Below, in pieces: positions 9,331-19,299 of a DNA stretch of 64,000 nt. The notes below the pieces were generated by a model. It did not search any database. It worked only from the letters and a program-made list of their open reading frames with translations, and had not been told where the DNA came from. Position 1 is the stretch's first letter. Every line of letters begins with the position of its first letter. Position numbers and translations under genes: made by a program. Source of the stretch: Arenibacter catalasegens (GTDB taxonomy: Bacteria; Bacteroidota; Bacteroidia; Flavobacteriales; Flavobacteriaceae); the NCBI RefSeq assembly GCF_002909235.1, contig NZ_PHQQ01000005.1, positions 62,001 through 126,000 of the forward strand. Reading direction: 5' to 3'.

Positions 9331-10914
9331 ATGATTACAGGGAAAAACTATATTGGAGTAGATACATCGGCTAAGAACAGTAGAACGTATTCAACCTTCA
9401 ATCCAAAGTTAAATAAACCAACGGAATGGACTTTCCATGAAGCCTCACAAGAAGAGGTAAATGCTGCGGTAGAAAAAGCGGCAGCGGCATTTGAAATATA
9501 TCGCACTTTTTCCGACAGCAAAAAAGCAACGTTTTTAAAGGCCATTGCCACCGAAATTGAAGCCTTGGGAGATGAATTGATATCAGTTTTTGTCCAGGAA
9601 TCAGGATTACCAGAGGGTAGGGCCAAAGGGGAGCGTGGGCGGACCATGGGTCAGCTACGTGCTTTTGCCACTTTATTGGAAGAGGGATCTTGGGTAGAGG
9701 CTACTATTGATACTGCTAAGCCGGACAGGGAGCCATTACCCAAGGTAGACCTTAGAAAAATGTTACTTCCTATTGGGCCCATTGCCGTATTTGGTGCCAG
9801 CAATTTCCCATTAGCGTTTTCTACCGCTGGGGGAGACACAGCTAGCGCTCTTGCTGCAGGATGTCCCGTTATTGTAAAAAGTCACCCTATGCATGCCGGA
9901 ACAGGAGAATTGGTAGCCTCTGCTATTGCAGAAGCGGCTAAAAAGACAGGAATGCCCGATGGCGTTTTTTCCAACCTAAACAGTAGTGATTTGGAGGTAG
10001 GACAACTACTAACCATGCATCCCAAGGTAAAAGGCGTTGGTTTCACGGGAAGTACCAATGGGGGAATGGCCCTCTATAGATTGGCTACCCAAAGAAAAGA
10101 GCCAATTCCAGTTTTTGCCGAGATGGGCAGTATTAATCCTGTAATAGTGCTACCATCTGCCTTGGAACAAAAAGGGTCCGAATGGGCGGCCCAATACGCA
10201 GGGTCCATTGTGTTGGGAGCGGGGCAATTTTGCACCAACCCAGGGCTTATTCTAGGCATAAAAGGACCATCCATGGATAATTTTGTAACAGCTTTAGGTT
10301 CTGAAATAGAAAAACTGGAACCTACTTGTATGTTACATCCCAACATACATGAAGGTTACGAAAAAGGGAAAAAAGAATTGTCTTCCCAACCAAAGACTGC
10401 AGAAGTAGCTTCGTATAATGGCAATGTAGCTCCTAATTTTGCACAACAGAAGGTATTAACCGTATCCGCAGAAGATTTTTTAGCCAACCCCGTTTTACAT
10501 AGAGAGGTTTTTGGACCATTTTCAATCGTAGTACAATGCAAGAATAAAAAAGAGTTGGCAACTGTGACCCAAGAATTGGAAGGGCAATTGACAGGAACTA
10601 TTTTAGGAACAGAAACCGAAATAAAAACTTACGGAGAGGTAGTTAGTGCCCTGGTGAATAGGGTAGGGCGTATAATTTTTAATGGAGTACCTACAGGAGT
10701 AGAAGTTTGTCCGTCCATGATGCATGGAGGTCCTTTCCCTTCCACAACCGATAGTAGATTCACCTCTGTGGGAACCTCAGCCATAAGACGATGGGTACGG
10801 CCAGTCTCTTTTCAAAGTTGGCCCCAAGAATTGTTGCCTGAGGCCTTGAAAGATATTAATCCTTTAAAAATAATGCGTCTCCTAAACGGAGAGCATAGCA
10901 AACAGAAGATATAG
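9331..10914 (+). CDS. aldehyde dehydrogenase (NADP+), probable 2,5-dioxopentanoate (2-oxoglutarate semialdehyde) dehydrogenase
   Basis: Aldehyde dehydrogenase superfamily, 527 residues, the length of the long 2-oxoglutarate semialdehyde dehydrogenase branch. The cofactor segment GFTGSTNGG, the general base in FAEMGSINP and the catalytic cysteine in GAGQFCTNPGL are all present. It would oxidise 2-oxoglutarate semialdehyde to 2-oxoglutarate, the last step of hydroxyproline breakdown. It lies 93 nt after the deaminase gene and 4 nt before the epimerase gene, in one operon. Confidence 0.92.
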   Translation: MITGKNYIGVDTSAKNSRTYSTFNPKLNKPTEWTFHEASQEEVNAAVEKAAAAFEIYRTFSDSKKATFLKAIATEIEALGDELISVFVQESGLPEGRAKGERGRTMGQLRAFATLLEEGSWVEATIDTAKPDREPLPKVDLRKMLLPIGPIAVFGASNFPLAFSTAGGDTASALAAGCPVIVKSHPMHAGTGELVASAIAEAAKKTGMPDGVFSNLNSSDLEVGQLLTMHPKVKGVGFTGSTNGGMALYRLATQRKEPIPVFAEMGSINPVIVLPSALEQKGSEWAAQYAGSIVLGAGQFCTNPGLILGIKGPSMDNFVTALGSEIEKLEPTCMLHPNIHEGYEKGKKELSSQPKTAEVASYNGNVAPNFAQQKVLTVSAEDFLANPVLHREVFGPFSIVVQCKNKKELATVTQELEGQLTGTILGTETEIKTYGEVVSALVNRVGRIIFNGVPTGVEVCPSMMHGGPFPSTTDSRFTSVGTSAIRRWVRPVSFQSWPQELLPEALKDINPLKIMRLLNGEHSKQKI

Positions 10915-10918
10915 ATTA

Positions 10919-11926
10919 ATGGCCAGAAAGACCTTTTTTTGCGTGGATGCCCATACTTGCGGTAATCCCGTTAGGGTGGTTGCCGGGGGAGGGCCTAATT
11001 TATTAGGCAATAACATGAGCGAAAAGCGCCAACATTTCCTAAAAGAGTTCGATTGGATTCGGAAAGGATTAATGTTTGAACCGCGCGGACATGATATGAT
11101 GAGCGGCAGTATTTTTTACCCGCCTTCCGACCCTGAAAACGATTTTGGCATCCTTTTTATAGAAACAAGTGGTTGTCTTCCCATGTGCGGACATGGAACG
11201 ATCGGCGCCATAACCATTGGGATTGAGGAGGGTTTACTCTCCCCTAAGGTACCGGGCAAGATCCGTATGGAAACCCCTGCGGGTTTGGTGAAGATCCAAT
11301 ACCAGCAGACTGGAAAAAAAGTGGATTGGGTAAAATTGACTAATGTCAAATCCTATTTGGCTGCCTCAGAACTCACCATAAATTGTACGGATCTAGGGGA
11401 ACTAATTTTCGATGTTTCCTATGGGGGCAACTATTATGCAATCTTTGATCCCCAAAAAAATTTCAAGGGCATTCAGGAATATTCCGCGAGTAAATTGATA
11501 CAATACAGTCAAGAAATTAGAGAAAGGATCAATCTAAAATACCCTGATTACTTTATCCATCCAGAGGATACTACTATCAACGGCGTTAGCCACATCCTTT
11601 GGACAGGCAGTACTATATCCCCAGAGGCCACAGCAAGAAATGCCGTTTTCTATGGGGACAAGGCTATAGATAGATCACCCTGCGGCACAGGTACTTCAGC
11701 GCGAATGGCGCAATGGCACGCCAAGGGCAAATTAGGGGTAGGAGTAGATTTTATTCACGAAAGTTTTATTGGATCTCAATTTATAGGACAGGTGGAAGAA
11801 GAAACTAGGTTGTCCGGCAAGATGGCCATAATCCCAAGTATACAAGGGTGGGCCCAGGTCTACGGGTACAACAATATCATTATAGACGATGATGATCCTT
11901 ATGCACACGGATTTCAGGTAATTTAG
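10919..11926 (+). CDS. 4-hydroxyproline epimerase (proline racemase family)
   Basis: Cofactor-independent epimerase converting trans-4-hydroxy-L-proline to cis-4-hydroxy-D-proline. Both catalytic cysteines are present: Cys90 in LPMCGHGTIG and Cys255 in DRSPCGTGTSARMA. That separates it from 3-hydroxyproline dehydratases of the same fold, where the second position is Thr. At 335 residues it has normal length. It starts 4 nt after the aldehyde dehydrogenase stop and ends 1 nt before the next start codon, so it is tightly coupled. A proline racemase activity cannot be excluded from sequence alone, but the operon argues for hydroxyproline. Confidence 0.93.
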   Translation: MARKTFFCVDAHTCGNPVRVVAGGGPNLLGNNMSEKRQHFLKEFDWIRKGLMFEPRGHDMMSGSIFYPPSDPENDFGILFIETSGCLPMCGHGTIGAITIGIEEGLLSPKVPGKIRMETPAGLVKIQYQQTGKKVDWVKLTNVKSYLAASELTINCTDLGELIFDVSYGGNYYAIFDPQKNFKGIQEYSASKLIQYSQEIRERINLKYPDYFIHPEDTTINGVSHILWTGSTISPEATARNAVFYGDKAIDRSPCGTGTSARMAQWHAKGKLGVGVDFIHESFIGSQFIGQVEEETRLSGKMAIIPSIQGWAQVYGYNNIIIDDDDPYAHGFQVI

Positions 11927-11927
11927 T

Positions 11928-13178
11928 ATGGGAAAAAACGTTTTGATCATTGGCGGAGGAATAGTGGGACTCTGCTCTGCATATTTTTTACATAAAGAAG
12001 GGCATCAGGTAACCGTTTTGGATAAGTCGGATATTACTTCCGGAGCCTCTTTTGTCAACGCTGGATTTATTACCCCAAGCCATATTATTCCACTGGCCTC
12101 TCCGGGAATGATTTTAAAAGGAATTAAATGGATGTTTAGTCCAACCAGTCCGTTTTATATGCAACCCAGATGGGATATCGACTTTTTTAAATGGTCCTGG
12201 TATTTTCATAAATCTTCCACAAAGGAAAAGGTTGCACTGGCCATTCCGTTAATTAAAGAAAGTAACCTAATAAGTAGGGAACTTTTTACAGCCATTAAAA
12301 ATTCTGGGGATTTAGGGGATTTTCAGATGGAACGAAAGGGCTTATTAATGTTATATAAAACTGAGGCAGAAGGGGAACATGAAATGCAAGTGGCGGAAAA
12401 AGCTTCCTTTTTAGGCCTAGAAGTAAGTTACTTGGATAAGAATACTTTGGATAAATTGCAGCCCCAAGTGAGCATGGATGTTAGAGGGGCTATTCATTAT
12501 GAGTGTGATGGACATACCACACCAACAGAATTCATGGAGAAAATGCTGGATTACCTAAGACGAAGCGGTGTAATCATCAAGACCAAAGAAGAGGTTAAGG
12601 ATTTATTGATAAATAACAATCAAATAACCAAGGTAATCACAGACAAGTCTGATTATTCAGCCGATGAAATTGTTTTGGCGGCAGGATCTTGGAGCGAGAA
12701 ATTATCCAAAAAAATGAGGCTAAAACTCCCCATACAGGCAGGCAAGGGATACAGTATAAACGTACCGCGCCCAACAGGGATTACCATTCCTGCCATTTTA
12801 ATGGAAGCTAAGGTAGCCGTGACTCCTATGAAGGAGTATACCCGATTTGCAGGTACAATGGAGTTTTCTGGAATAAACGAAATCATTAAAAAACAGCGAG
12901 TGGAGGCTATAGCCAAAGCAGTCACTGAATTTTATCCGGACATCGAAATTAACGACATGGAAATAGCGGGTGCAAAAAGTGGGCTTCGCCCAGTTTCTCC
13001 TGATGGCTTACCATACATTGGCAAATGCTCCTCCTTAAAAAATTTAACCATTGCCACAGGACATGCCATGATGGGCTGGAGTCTTGGACCGGTTTCAGGA
13101 CAATTGGTCTCGGAAATAATATCGAACAAAAAACCTGTTATGGATATTGCTGGCTTTTCCCCAAATAGAAAATTCTAG
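11928..13178 (+). CDS. FAD-dependent D-amino-acid dehydrogenase (DadA-like), probable D-hydroxyproline dehydrogenase
   Basis: DAO/DadA-family flavoprotein of 416 residues. The N-terminal dinucleotide fold is IIGGGIVGLCSAYFL, and the following TSGASFVNAG is the FAD-contact loop seen in DadA. The C-terminal SGLRPVSPDGLPYIG and ATGHAMMGWSLGP close the FAD site. In this operon it should oxidise cis-4-hydroxy-D-proline to the pyrroline substrate of the deaminase, passing electrons to the respiratory chain. The start codon is 1 nt after the epimerase stop. Confidence 0.9.
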   Translation: MGKNVLIIGGGIVGLCSAYFLHKEGHQVTVLDKSDITSGASFVNAGFITPSHIIPLASPGMILKGIKWMFSPTSPFYMQPRWDIDFFKWSWYFHKSSTKEKVALAIPLIKESNLISRELFTAIKNSGDLGDFQMERKGLLMLYKTEAEGEHEMQVAEKASFLGLEVSYLDKNTLDKLQPQVSMDVRGAIHYECDGHTTPTEFMEKMLDYLRRSGVIIKTKEEVKDLLINNNQITKVITDKSDYSADEIVLAAGSWSEKLSKKMRLKLPIQAGKGYSINVPRPTGITIPAILMEAKVAVTPMKEYTRFAGTMEFSGINEIIKKQRVEAIAKAVTEFYPDIEINDMEIAGAKSGLRPVSPDGLPYIGKCSSLKNLTIATGHAMMGWSLGPVSGQLVSEIISNKKPVMDIAGFSPNRKF

Positions 13179-13207
13179 TATTTAATAGTAGAACCATAGC
13201 GTAGGTC

Positions 13208-13639
13208 TCAACATGATGAATCCGCTACAATTTTCCATTCCCCATAAATTCTCTTGAAAATAACCATAAAGGTACCTTTGGCATTTCCTATGTTTCTTGT
13301 TAAATGATATTCACCCATAACCCAATAGGCATCTTCATTTATCCTTGTAATATTATGGAGTGTAAAATCCAAAGTACCCGTATGTTCCTCTGTGGGATAT
13401 CTCTTTATATAATTGGCCAAAGTACTTTGCCATCCCTGAGTTACAGACCCACCACTGAAGAACGTAAGTGAATCCGAATTGACATAGGTCCCCATAAAAG
13501 TTTCCAAATCATAACTGGACCATGCCTTTTTCTGAACCTCCATTACGCTTTTTATTGCAGCAATGTCTTCTTGCTCTGAAGTAGGGCTACCACAAGCTGT
13601 TAAACAGAACAAAACGGACATAAGTACAATCTCCTTCAT
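13208..13639 (-). CDS. NTF2/DUF4440-like lipoprotein
   Basis: Small protein of 143 residues. The N-terminus MKEIVLMSVLFCLTAC is a lipoprotein signal (lipobox LTAC). The rest has the DUF4440/SnoaL pattern: a helical start (IAAIKSVMEVQKKAWSSYD), then LETFMGTYVNSDSLTFFSGG and a C-terminal strand GTFMVIFKRIYGEWKIVAD. The function of such secreted NTF2-like proteins is generally unknown. It lies 71 nt downstream of the efflux operon on the same strand and may be read through from it, but nothing else links it to metals. Confidence 0.8.
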   Translation of the reverse strand: MKEIVLMSVLFCLTACGSPTSEQEDIAAIKSVMEVQKKAWSSYDLETFMGTYVNSDSLTFFSGGSVTQGWQSTLANYIKRYPTEEHTGTLDFTLHNITRINEDAYWVMGEYHLTRNIGNAKGTFMVIFKRIYGEWKIVADSSC

Positions 13640-13710
13640 GATTTGGAATTAATAGGTTTAGAATGCAAATTAAGATAAAACATCCAACTATTTAAAAGAT
13701 AGCTACTTGG

Positions 13711-14880
13711 TTAGTGATCATGAGCCGAAGACTCACCCAATAGATTAAATGCTCCCTTAACAATTACCTGATCACTATCCTTTAATTCACCCATATCTGT
13801 TATGGCAATATACCCATTATAGGTATCTCCTGTCTTTACAGCCCTAGTCTCATAAGAATACCCTTCTTTCCCTTCAGAAGACAGAATTAAAACATTTTGG
13901 ACGTTATCCAGACCAACTACGCTCTCGCTGGGCAAGGCCAAAATACTTTTATTTTCGGTAATAATATCAGCCTCTACAAACATACCAACAGCAAAATTAT
14001 GGTTTTCATCATCATGCAAATGACCGTGAACCTTTACCGTCCTGCTATTAGCATCAATGGAGGTGCCAACCAAATACACATCGGCTTCGTAATATTCCTC
14101 GGAGGCTTCCGAAATCCTAAATCGTATTTTTTGACTTTTCTTAATTTTCATAATGTCCTTTTCGAAAACGGATAATTCCAAATGAATATGATCGGTATTG
14201 ATAATTTCCATAATTTCATCCGAAGGCGAAACATACATGCCTTTACTAACGTTCACTTTGGTAATACTACCATCTATAGGCGCATAAATGGTTGTCTCCG
14301 ATACCAATATTCCTTTTTCCACATTTTCTGGAGAAATATGTAGCATTTTAAGTTTTTGTTTCAAACCATTATACCTTGCAAGGTTCCGTTTGTATTCGCT
14401 CTCTGCTTTTAAAAAATTCTTTTGTGAAGTTATCTTCTCAGCGAACAGGCTTTTCTGTCTATCAAATTCAGACTTAAGAAAGTTAAGTTGTTCAAAGTTC
14501 TCCAAATATTCTTGTTGAATTTGAATAAATTCCGGATTTTCCAAAGTAAGTAATGGTTGCCCTTTTTTCACCTTGTTTCCTATCAATAAAGGAGTTCTTT
14601 TTATATAGCCACCAGCCATGGCACTAACTACCGCCTTGTTTTGAGGAGGGACATCTATAGTACCCGAAACCTCAATGACTACGGGAAAATTTTGCTGACT
14701 AAGACTTCCCAACTCCATGTTTTCACCTTCAAATTGGGCTTTTGTAATCCTTATGGTATTTTTCAGTTGCGTACTTTCTCCAGCACTTTCAGTTACATTA
14801 TTTTTAGTGTTTGAATCTCCACAGGCAGAAACATTAAACAAGAGGACTGTTAAAAAGAGGATATATAGTATACGTGACAT
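13711..14880 (-). CDS. RND efflux periplasmic adaptor (CzcB/CusB family), lipoprotein
   Basis: Membrane fusion protein of 389 residues that bridges the inner-membrane pump and outer-membrane channel. The lipoprotein signal ends at FNVSACGD. A barrel-sandwich half (VVSAMAGGYIKRTPLLIGNKVKKGQPLLTLENPEF) is followed by an alpha-helical hairpin at ~125-180, the second lipoyl half (IYAPIDGSITKVNVSKGMYV) and the beta-barrel. The C-terminus AHDH and the neighbouring genes suggest metal export. It starts 10 nt after the pump gene. The ion is not determined by this subunit. Confidence 0.93.
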   Translation of the reverse strand: MSRILYILFLTVLLFNVSACGDSNTKNNVTESAGESTQLKNTIRITKAQFEGENMELGSLSQQNFPVVIEVSGTIDVPPQNKAVVSAMAGGYIKRTPLLIGNKVKKGQPLLTLENPEFIQIQQEYLENFEQLNFLKSEFDRQKSLFAEKITSQKNFLKAESEYKRNLARYNGLKQKLKMLHISPENVEKGILVSETTIYAPIDGSITKVNVSKGMYVSPSDEIMEIINTDHIHLELSVFEKDIMKIKKSQKIRFRISEASEEYYEADVYLVGTSIDANSRTVKVHGHLHDDENHNFAVGMFVEADIITENKSILALPSESVVGLDNVQNVLILSSEGKEGYSYETRAVKTGDTYNGYIAITDMGELKDSDQVIVKGAFNLLGESSAHDH

Positions 14881-14890
14881 AATTTTTATT

Positions 14891-17800
14891 TTATAGGTTT
14901 ATGAAATTAATTGCAATGACCGTTTGATTATAAGCATTTAGATTCTCCAAATAGGACAGGGTAATATTAAACCCGTTTTCCATACTTTGGATATATTGAA
15001 AAAAGTCTATTTCCCCGCTCTGATAACTTAGAGTCGCCGTTTTTATAATTTCATCGGAAAGACCTTGACCCTCGGTCTCGTAATAAGAAAGAACTTCTTG
15101 ATATTTTTTTAACTGGCCCATAAGGGATTCGTATTTAGACCTAAGCTGTATTCTATAATCCTGTGCTTCGGCCTGAGAAACATCCTTGGCTATTTTAGCA
15201 GCCTTTATTTTGGTAGCATTCCCGCTAAAAAACAATGGAATTTTAATGCCCAACTGGAAGCCATAAAGATTGTCCCCCAAAGTGGAATTGGTGCCCTGGT
15301 AATAATTGAAGTTCAGATCCGGCAATAAATGCTGTTGTTCGAGAATACTCTTGGCATCGAACATTTTTATTCTGTTTTCAACATAGGTGATACCAACATT
15401 TTCCTCAATATTAATATCAATTAATCGAAGTTTTTCCATTGGCAGGGTTTTAACCAATAATACAGAATCTGGCTGCACCGTCTTAATTAGTTGATGATAG
15501 GCCAGTTTGGCATCTTCAATAGCTTTTTTATAAAGTGTCTGAAGCTCCATTTGCTTGGCCTGTGCCGTTATTTTCTCCAAATAATTACTTTCGCCCAGCT
15601 CAAACCTTCGTTGTGCAGAGTAGGAAAACCGTTCATATAGCGCATTCAATTCACTATAGGTCTTTTCCTTTTGCCTGGCATATTGCAGCTCATGATAATT
15701 GGATGCCAATGCCTGTTGCAGAATTTGCTTTTTTAACTCATAGTTGCTACTTTCTATATGATAATTGGCCTTATTAACACCTTTTCCTGCAAAATATACA
15801 GTTGGAAAAAGGAAATTCTGCTGTACTCCGAATACCTCCAAAGGTTTGTCGTTAAAAGCTAAGTTATTTTGATCGTAATGGTAGTAGAGCTCTGTCTTGT
15901 CAAAATTGAAGGCACTCCCGATCAGTGCCTTGGATTCATCCACTCTCAGGCTTGAAGCTCTTAAACCAGAATTACCCTTAAGGGCCAGAGTACGTAATTC
16001 ATCATAATTAAGTCCTTCCTCCTGTGCCTGAACTGCTGTGGCACAAACAAAAAATAGGATTACCACGCTTAGGATTTTGGAGTTTCCTTTGGGTTTGATC
16101 ACTTCCTGCTTATCATTCAAACGAAATATGGAGTAGAGGATAGGCAGTACCACTAACGTCAATATAGTGGCAGTAATGAGACCCCCGATAACCACGGTGG
16201 CAAGTGGCCTTTGGACCTCTGCTCCAACATTGGTGGAAATAGCCATTGGCAGAAATCCTAATGCGGCAGCGGATGCAGTAAGTAAAACGGCTCTTAAACG
16301 ATCTTTTGAGCCTTGGATAATTAACTCATCAGAATTTTTCATACCCTTAAGTTCTAGTTCTTTAAAATGTTCTATTAATACTATTCCATTAAGTACGGCA
16401 ATACCAAAAAGTGCAATAAAGCCTACTCCTGCAGAAATACTAAACGGCATGTCCCTGACAAATAGCAATAAGATGCCTCCTACGGCAGCTAACGGAATTG
16501 CGGAATAAATAATCAGAGCCTCCCTAATAGAATCGAATGCAAAATAGAGCATAATAAGGATAAGGATCAACGCTACTGGGACCGCAATTTTTAAACGGTC
16601 CTTGGCACTTTGCAGATTTTCGAACTGTCCTCCGTAAGTAATTGTATAGCCGGTAGGCAGCTTCACATTTGCCTTTATGAGGCTTTGAACATCATCCACA
16701 ACGGATTGAAGGTCCCTGTTCCTCACATTAATCCCAACCACAATCCTGCGCTTGGTATCATCCCTTGAAATCTTGGCTGCTCCAGTAGTATAGGAAATTT
16801 GGGCCAACTCGCCTAAAGGAATCTTACCAGAAAAAGGAGTATCCACATACAAGTTTTTTAAATTGGAGATGTCTTGCCTACTACTTTGGTCCAACCTTAA
16901 AGTTAGGTCAAATCGTTTTTCACCCTCAAATACACTCCCCAAGTTAGTACCCGAAAACCCCATTGAGATCAGACCATTCAAGTCGGCAATATTAAGGCCA
17001 TACCTAGCAATCTTTGCCCTGTCAAATTTTACGTTCATTTGAGGAAGGCCGGCAACTTTCTCGACCATAATATCCGCAGCCCCATCTACATTCTTAATCA
17101 GGTTTCTTATTTCATTCCCTTTTTTATTAAGGATTTCCAAGTCTTCACCAAAAATTTTAACGGCAATATCTGCACGAACACCAGTAATAAGCTCATTAAA
17201 GCGCATCTCAATAGGCTGGGTGAATTCTACCTCCATCCCTGGGATTACCGCCAGTGCTTCCTTGAATTTATCGGCTAGTTCATCTTTACTCTCTGCAGAA
17301 ACCCATTCTTTTTTGGACTTCAGGATGATAATAACATCACTTTCTTCCATAGACATGGGGTCCGTAGGAACTTCTGCCGCACCAATTCTAGTAACCACCT
17401 GTTTTACTTCCGGAAAATTATCCAAAAGAATCTGTTCTATCCTCGTTGTAATTTCAACAGTCTGGCTCAAGGATGTACCCGTTTTTAAAACGGGTTGAAT
17501 TACAAAATCCCCCTCATCTAGGGTAGGTACAAATTCGCCTCCCATAGTTGTAAATAAATAAATGGAACTGCCCAAAAGAAAGACAGCTATAGTTAAAACC
17601 AATTTTTTCTTTTTCAATGCCCATCTAATAATGGGTTCATAGGATCTATTAAGAAAACCCATTAGGCGAACAGAAATGTTTTTTGGGGATAGGGTAGAAG
17701 GCTTGATAAACAGTGAGGCCGCCACCGGAACATAGGTGAAACAGAAAATCATTGCACCTATTAATGCAAAACTGAAGGTAAGGGCCATAGGTTTAAACAT

Positions 17801-19228
17801 TTTGCCCTCTACACCACTTAATGATAAAATGGGAATAAATACGATGAGGATAATCAACTGCCCAAAAATGGCCGAGTTCATCATTTTGGAAGCTCCATTA
17901 AATGTAATTTCATTCTTCAAAACCTGTCGGTCCTTAGCCCCAAGCACTTGTAATTGTCCTTTTTTTTCTGTTATTTGAAAGGCTATGAATTCTACTATAA
18001 TAACCGCTCCATCTATAATTATACCAAAATCTATAGCCCCTAAACTCATGAGGTTGGCATCTACCCCAAAAATATACATCATGGAAAGAGCAAATAATAG
18101 ACAAAGAGGAATTACCGAAGCCACAACCAAACCTGAACGAAGATTCCCAAGCAGTAAAACCACCACAAAAATGACAATCAAACAGCCTAAAATTAGGTTT
18201 TCAGCAACAGTAAAGGTTGTTTTAGCTATAAGCTCACTTCGTTCTAAAAATCCATTGATAAAAACACCTTCGGGCAAGGTCTTGGAAATGGCATCTATGC
18301 GTTCATGTACGGCTTCAATGACTTCTTTGGAATTAGCATCCTTCAGCATCATTACCTGTCCTAGAACTTTTTCCCCCTCACCATTCCCGGTAATGGCCCC
18401 AAAACGGGTAGCACTACCAAATCCTACCTTAGCAATATCCTTTATATAAATAGGAAGGTTGTTTATGGTTTTAACAGCAATATTTTCAATATCCTCAAGC
18501 GAAGTAATAAGTCCTTCCCCACGGATAAAGTAGGCCTGATTTACTTTTTCGATGTAACCACCTCCCGAAACGCTGTTGTTTTTTTCCAAGGCCGTAAAAA
18601 TATCGGCAGTGGTAATGTTCATAGCATGCAGTTTTTGGGTATTTATGGCTACCTCATATTGCTTTAAATAACCGCCCCAAGTATTCACCTCCACTACACC
18701 TGGTATTCCAGAAAGCTGCCTCTTAACCACCCAATCCTGAATGGTTCGGAGATCCATAGCAGTGTATTTGTCCTTATAACCTGGCTTTGTATCCAGAATA
18801 TATTGATAAATTTCACCAAGACCTGTCGTAATTGGTCCCATTTGCGGAGTACCAAATCCTTCTGGAATCTTCTCTGAAGCAGATATTAATTTTTCGGCAA
18901 TCAACTGTCTAGGCAAATAGGTGCCCATTTTGTCCTCAAAGACTATGGTAACCACTGAAAGCCCAAATTTAGAAACTGACCGTATTTCAACTACTCCTGG
19001 TAAATTTGCCATTTCCAGCTCAACGGGATAGGTTATGAATTGCTCCATATCCTGGGTCGACAAATTTTGCGAGGTGGTAATTACCTGTACTTGATTATTG
19101 GTAATGTCCGGCACGGCGCCGATTGGTATTTGAGTTAAGGAAAATAGTCCAAAACCTATAATGAATAGAGTGAACAAAAGAACAATTAATTTATTCTTTA
19201 CACTGAATTGTATAATATTGGATAACAT
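14891..19228 (-). CDS. CzcA-type heavy-metal RND pump fused to a TolC-like outer-membrane factor
   Basis: About 1445 residues when started at the ATG at 19228 (a TTG eight codons upstream also fits, but MLSNIIQFSVKNK is the usual N-terminus). Residues ~1-1040 are a full RND pump with twelve predicted helices and two large periplasmic loops. Helix 4 reads DFGIIIDGAVIIVE, the signature of the divalent-cation branch (Zn/Co/Cd/Ni) rather than Cu/Ag pumps. Around 16020-16080 there is a hydrophobic stretch ending AVQAQ that looks like an old signal peptide. After it ~375 residues form a TolC/OEP-like helical domain. Such fusions are known in Bacteroidota. It is co-transcribed with the adaptor gene downstream. 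Confidence 0.93.
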   Translation of the reverse strand: MLSNIIQFSVKNKLIVLLFTLFIIGFGLFSLTQIPIGAVPDITNNQVQVITTSQNLSTQDMEQFITYPVELEMANLPGVVEIRSVSKFGLSVVTIVFEDKMGTYLPRQLIAEKLISASEKIPEGFGTPQMGPITTGLGEIYQYILDTKPGYKDKYTAMDLRTIQDWVVKRQLSGIPGVVEVNTWGGYLKQYEVAINTQKLHAMNITTADIFTALEKNNSVSGGGYIEKVNQAYFIRGEGLITSLEDIENIAVKTINNLPIYIKDIAKVGFGSATRFGAITGNGEGEKVLGQVMMLKDANSKEVIEAVHERIDAISKTLPEGVFINGFLERSELIAKTTFTVAENLILGCLIVIFVVVLLLGNLRSGLVVASVIPLCLLFALSMMYIFGVDANLMSLGAIDFGIIIDGAVIIVEFIAFQITEKKGQLQVLGAKDRQVLKNEITFNGASKMMNSAIFGQLIILIVFIPILSLSGVEGKMFKPMALTFSFALIGAMIFCFTYVPVAASLFIKPSTLSPKNISVRLMGFLNRSYEPIIRWALKKKKLVLTIAVFLLGSSIYLFTTMGGEFVPTLDEGDFVIQPVLKTGTSLSQTVEITTRIEQILLDNFPEVKQVVTRIGAAEVPTDPMSMEESDVIIILKSKKEWVSAESKDELADKFKEALAVIPGMEVEFTQPIEMRFNELITGVRADIAVKIFGEDLEILNKKGNEIRNLIKNVDGAADIMVEKVAGLPQMNVKFDRAKIARYGLNIADLNGLISMGFSGTNLGSVFEGEKRFDLTLRLDQSSRQDISNLKNLYVDTPFSGKIPLGELAQISYTTGAAKISRDDTKRRIVVGINVRNRDLQSVVDDVQSLIKANVKLPTGYTITYGGQFENLQSAKDRLKIAVPVALILILIMLYFAFDSIREALIIYSAIPLAAVGGILLLFVRDMPFSISAGVGFIALFGIAVLNGIVLIEHFKELELKGMKNSDELIIQGSKDRLRAVLLTASAAALGFLPMAISTNVGAEVQRPLATVVIGGLITATILTLVVLPILYSIFRLNDKQEVIKPKGNSKILSVVILFFVCATAVQAQEEGLNYDELRTLALKGNSGLRASSLRVDESKALIGSAFNFDKTELYYHYDQNNLAFNDKPLEVFGVQQNFLFPTVYFAGKGVNKANYHIESSNYELKKQILQQALASNYHELQYARQKEKTYSELNALYERFSYSAQRRFELGESNYLEKITAQAKQMELQTLYKKAIEDAKLAYHQLIKTVQPDSVLLVKTLPMEKLRLIDINIEENVGITYVENRIKMFDAKSILEQQHLLPDLNFNYYQGTNSTLGDNLYGFQLGIKIPLFFSGNATKIKAAKIAKDVSQAEAQDYRIQLRSKYESLMGQLKKYQEVLSYYETEGQGLSDEIIKTATLSYQSGEIDFFQYIQSMENGFNITLSYLENLNAYNQTVIAINFINL

Positions 19229-19299
19229 AATTCTTAGATAAAAAGATTTCAAGCCATTGTAAAACAGCTTGTTAAATAATAATTTGTATCAGTATTGAA

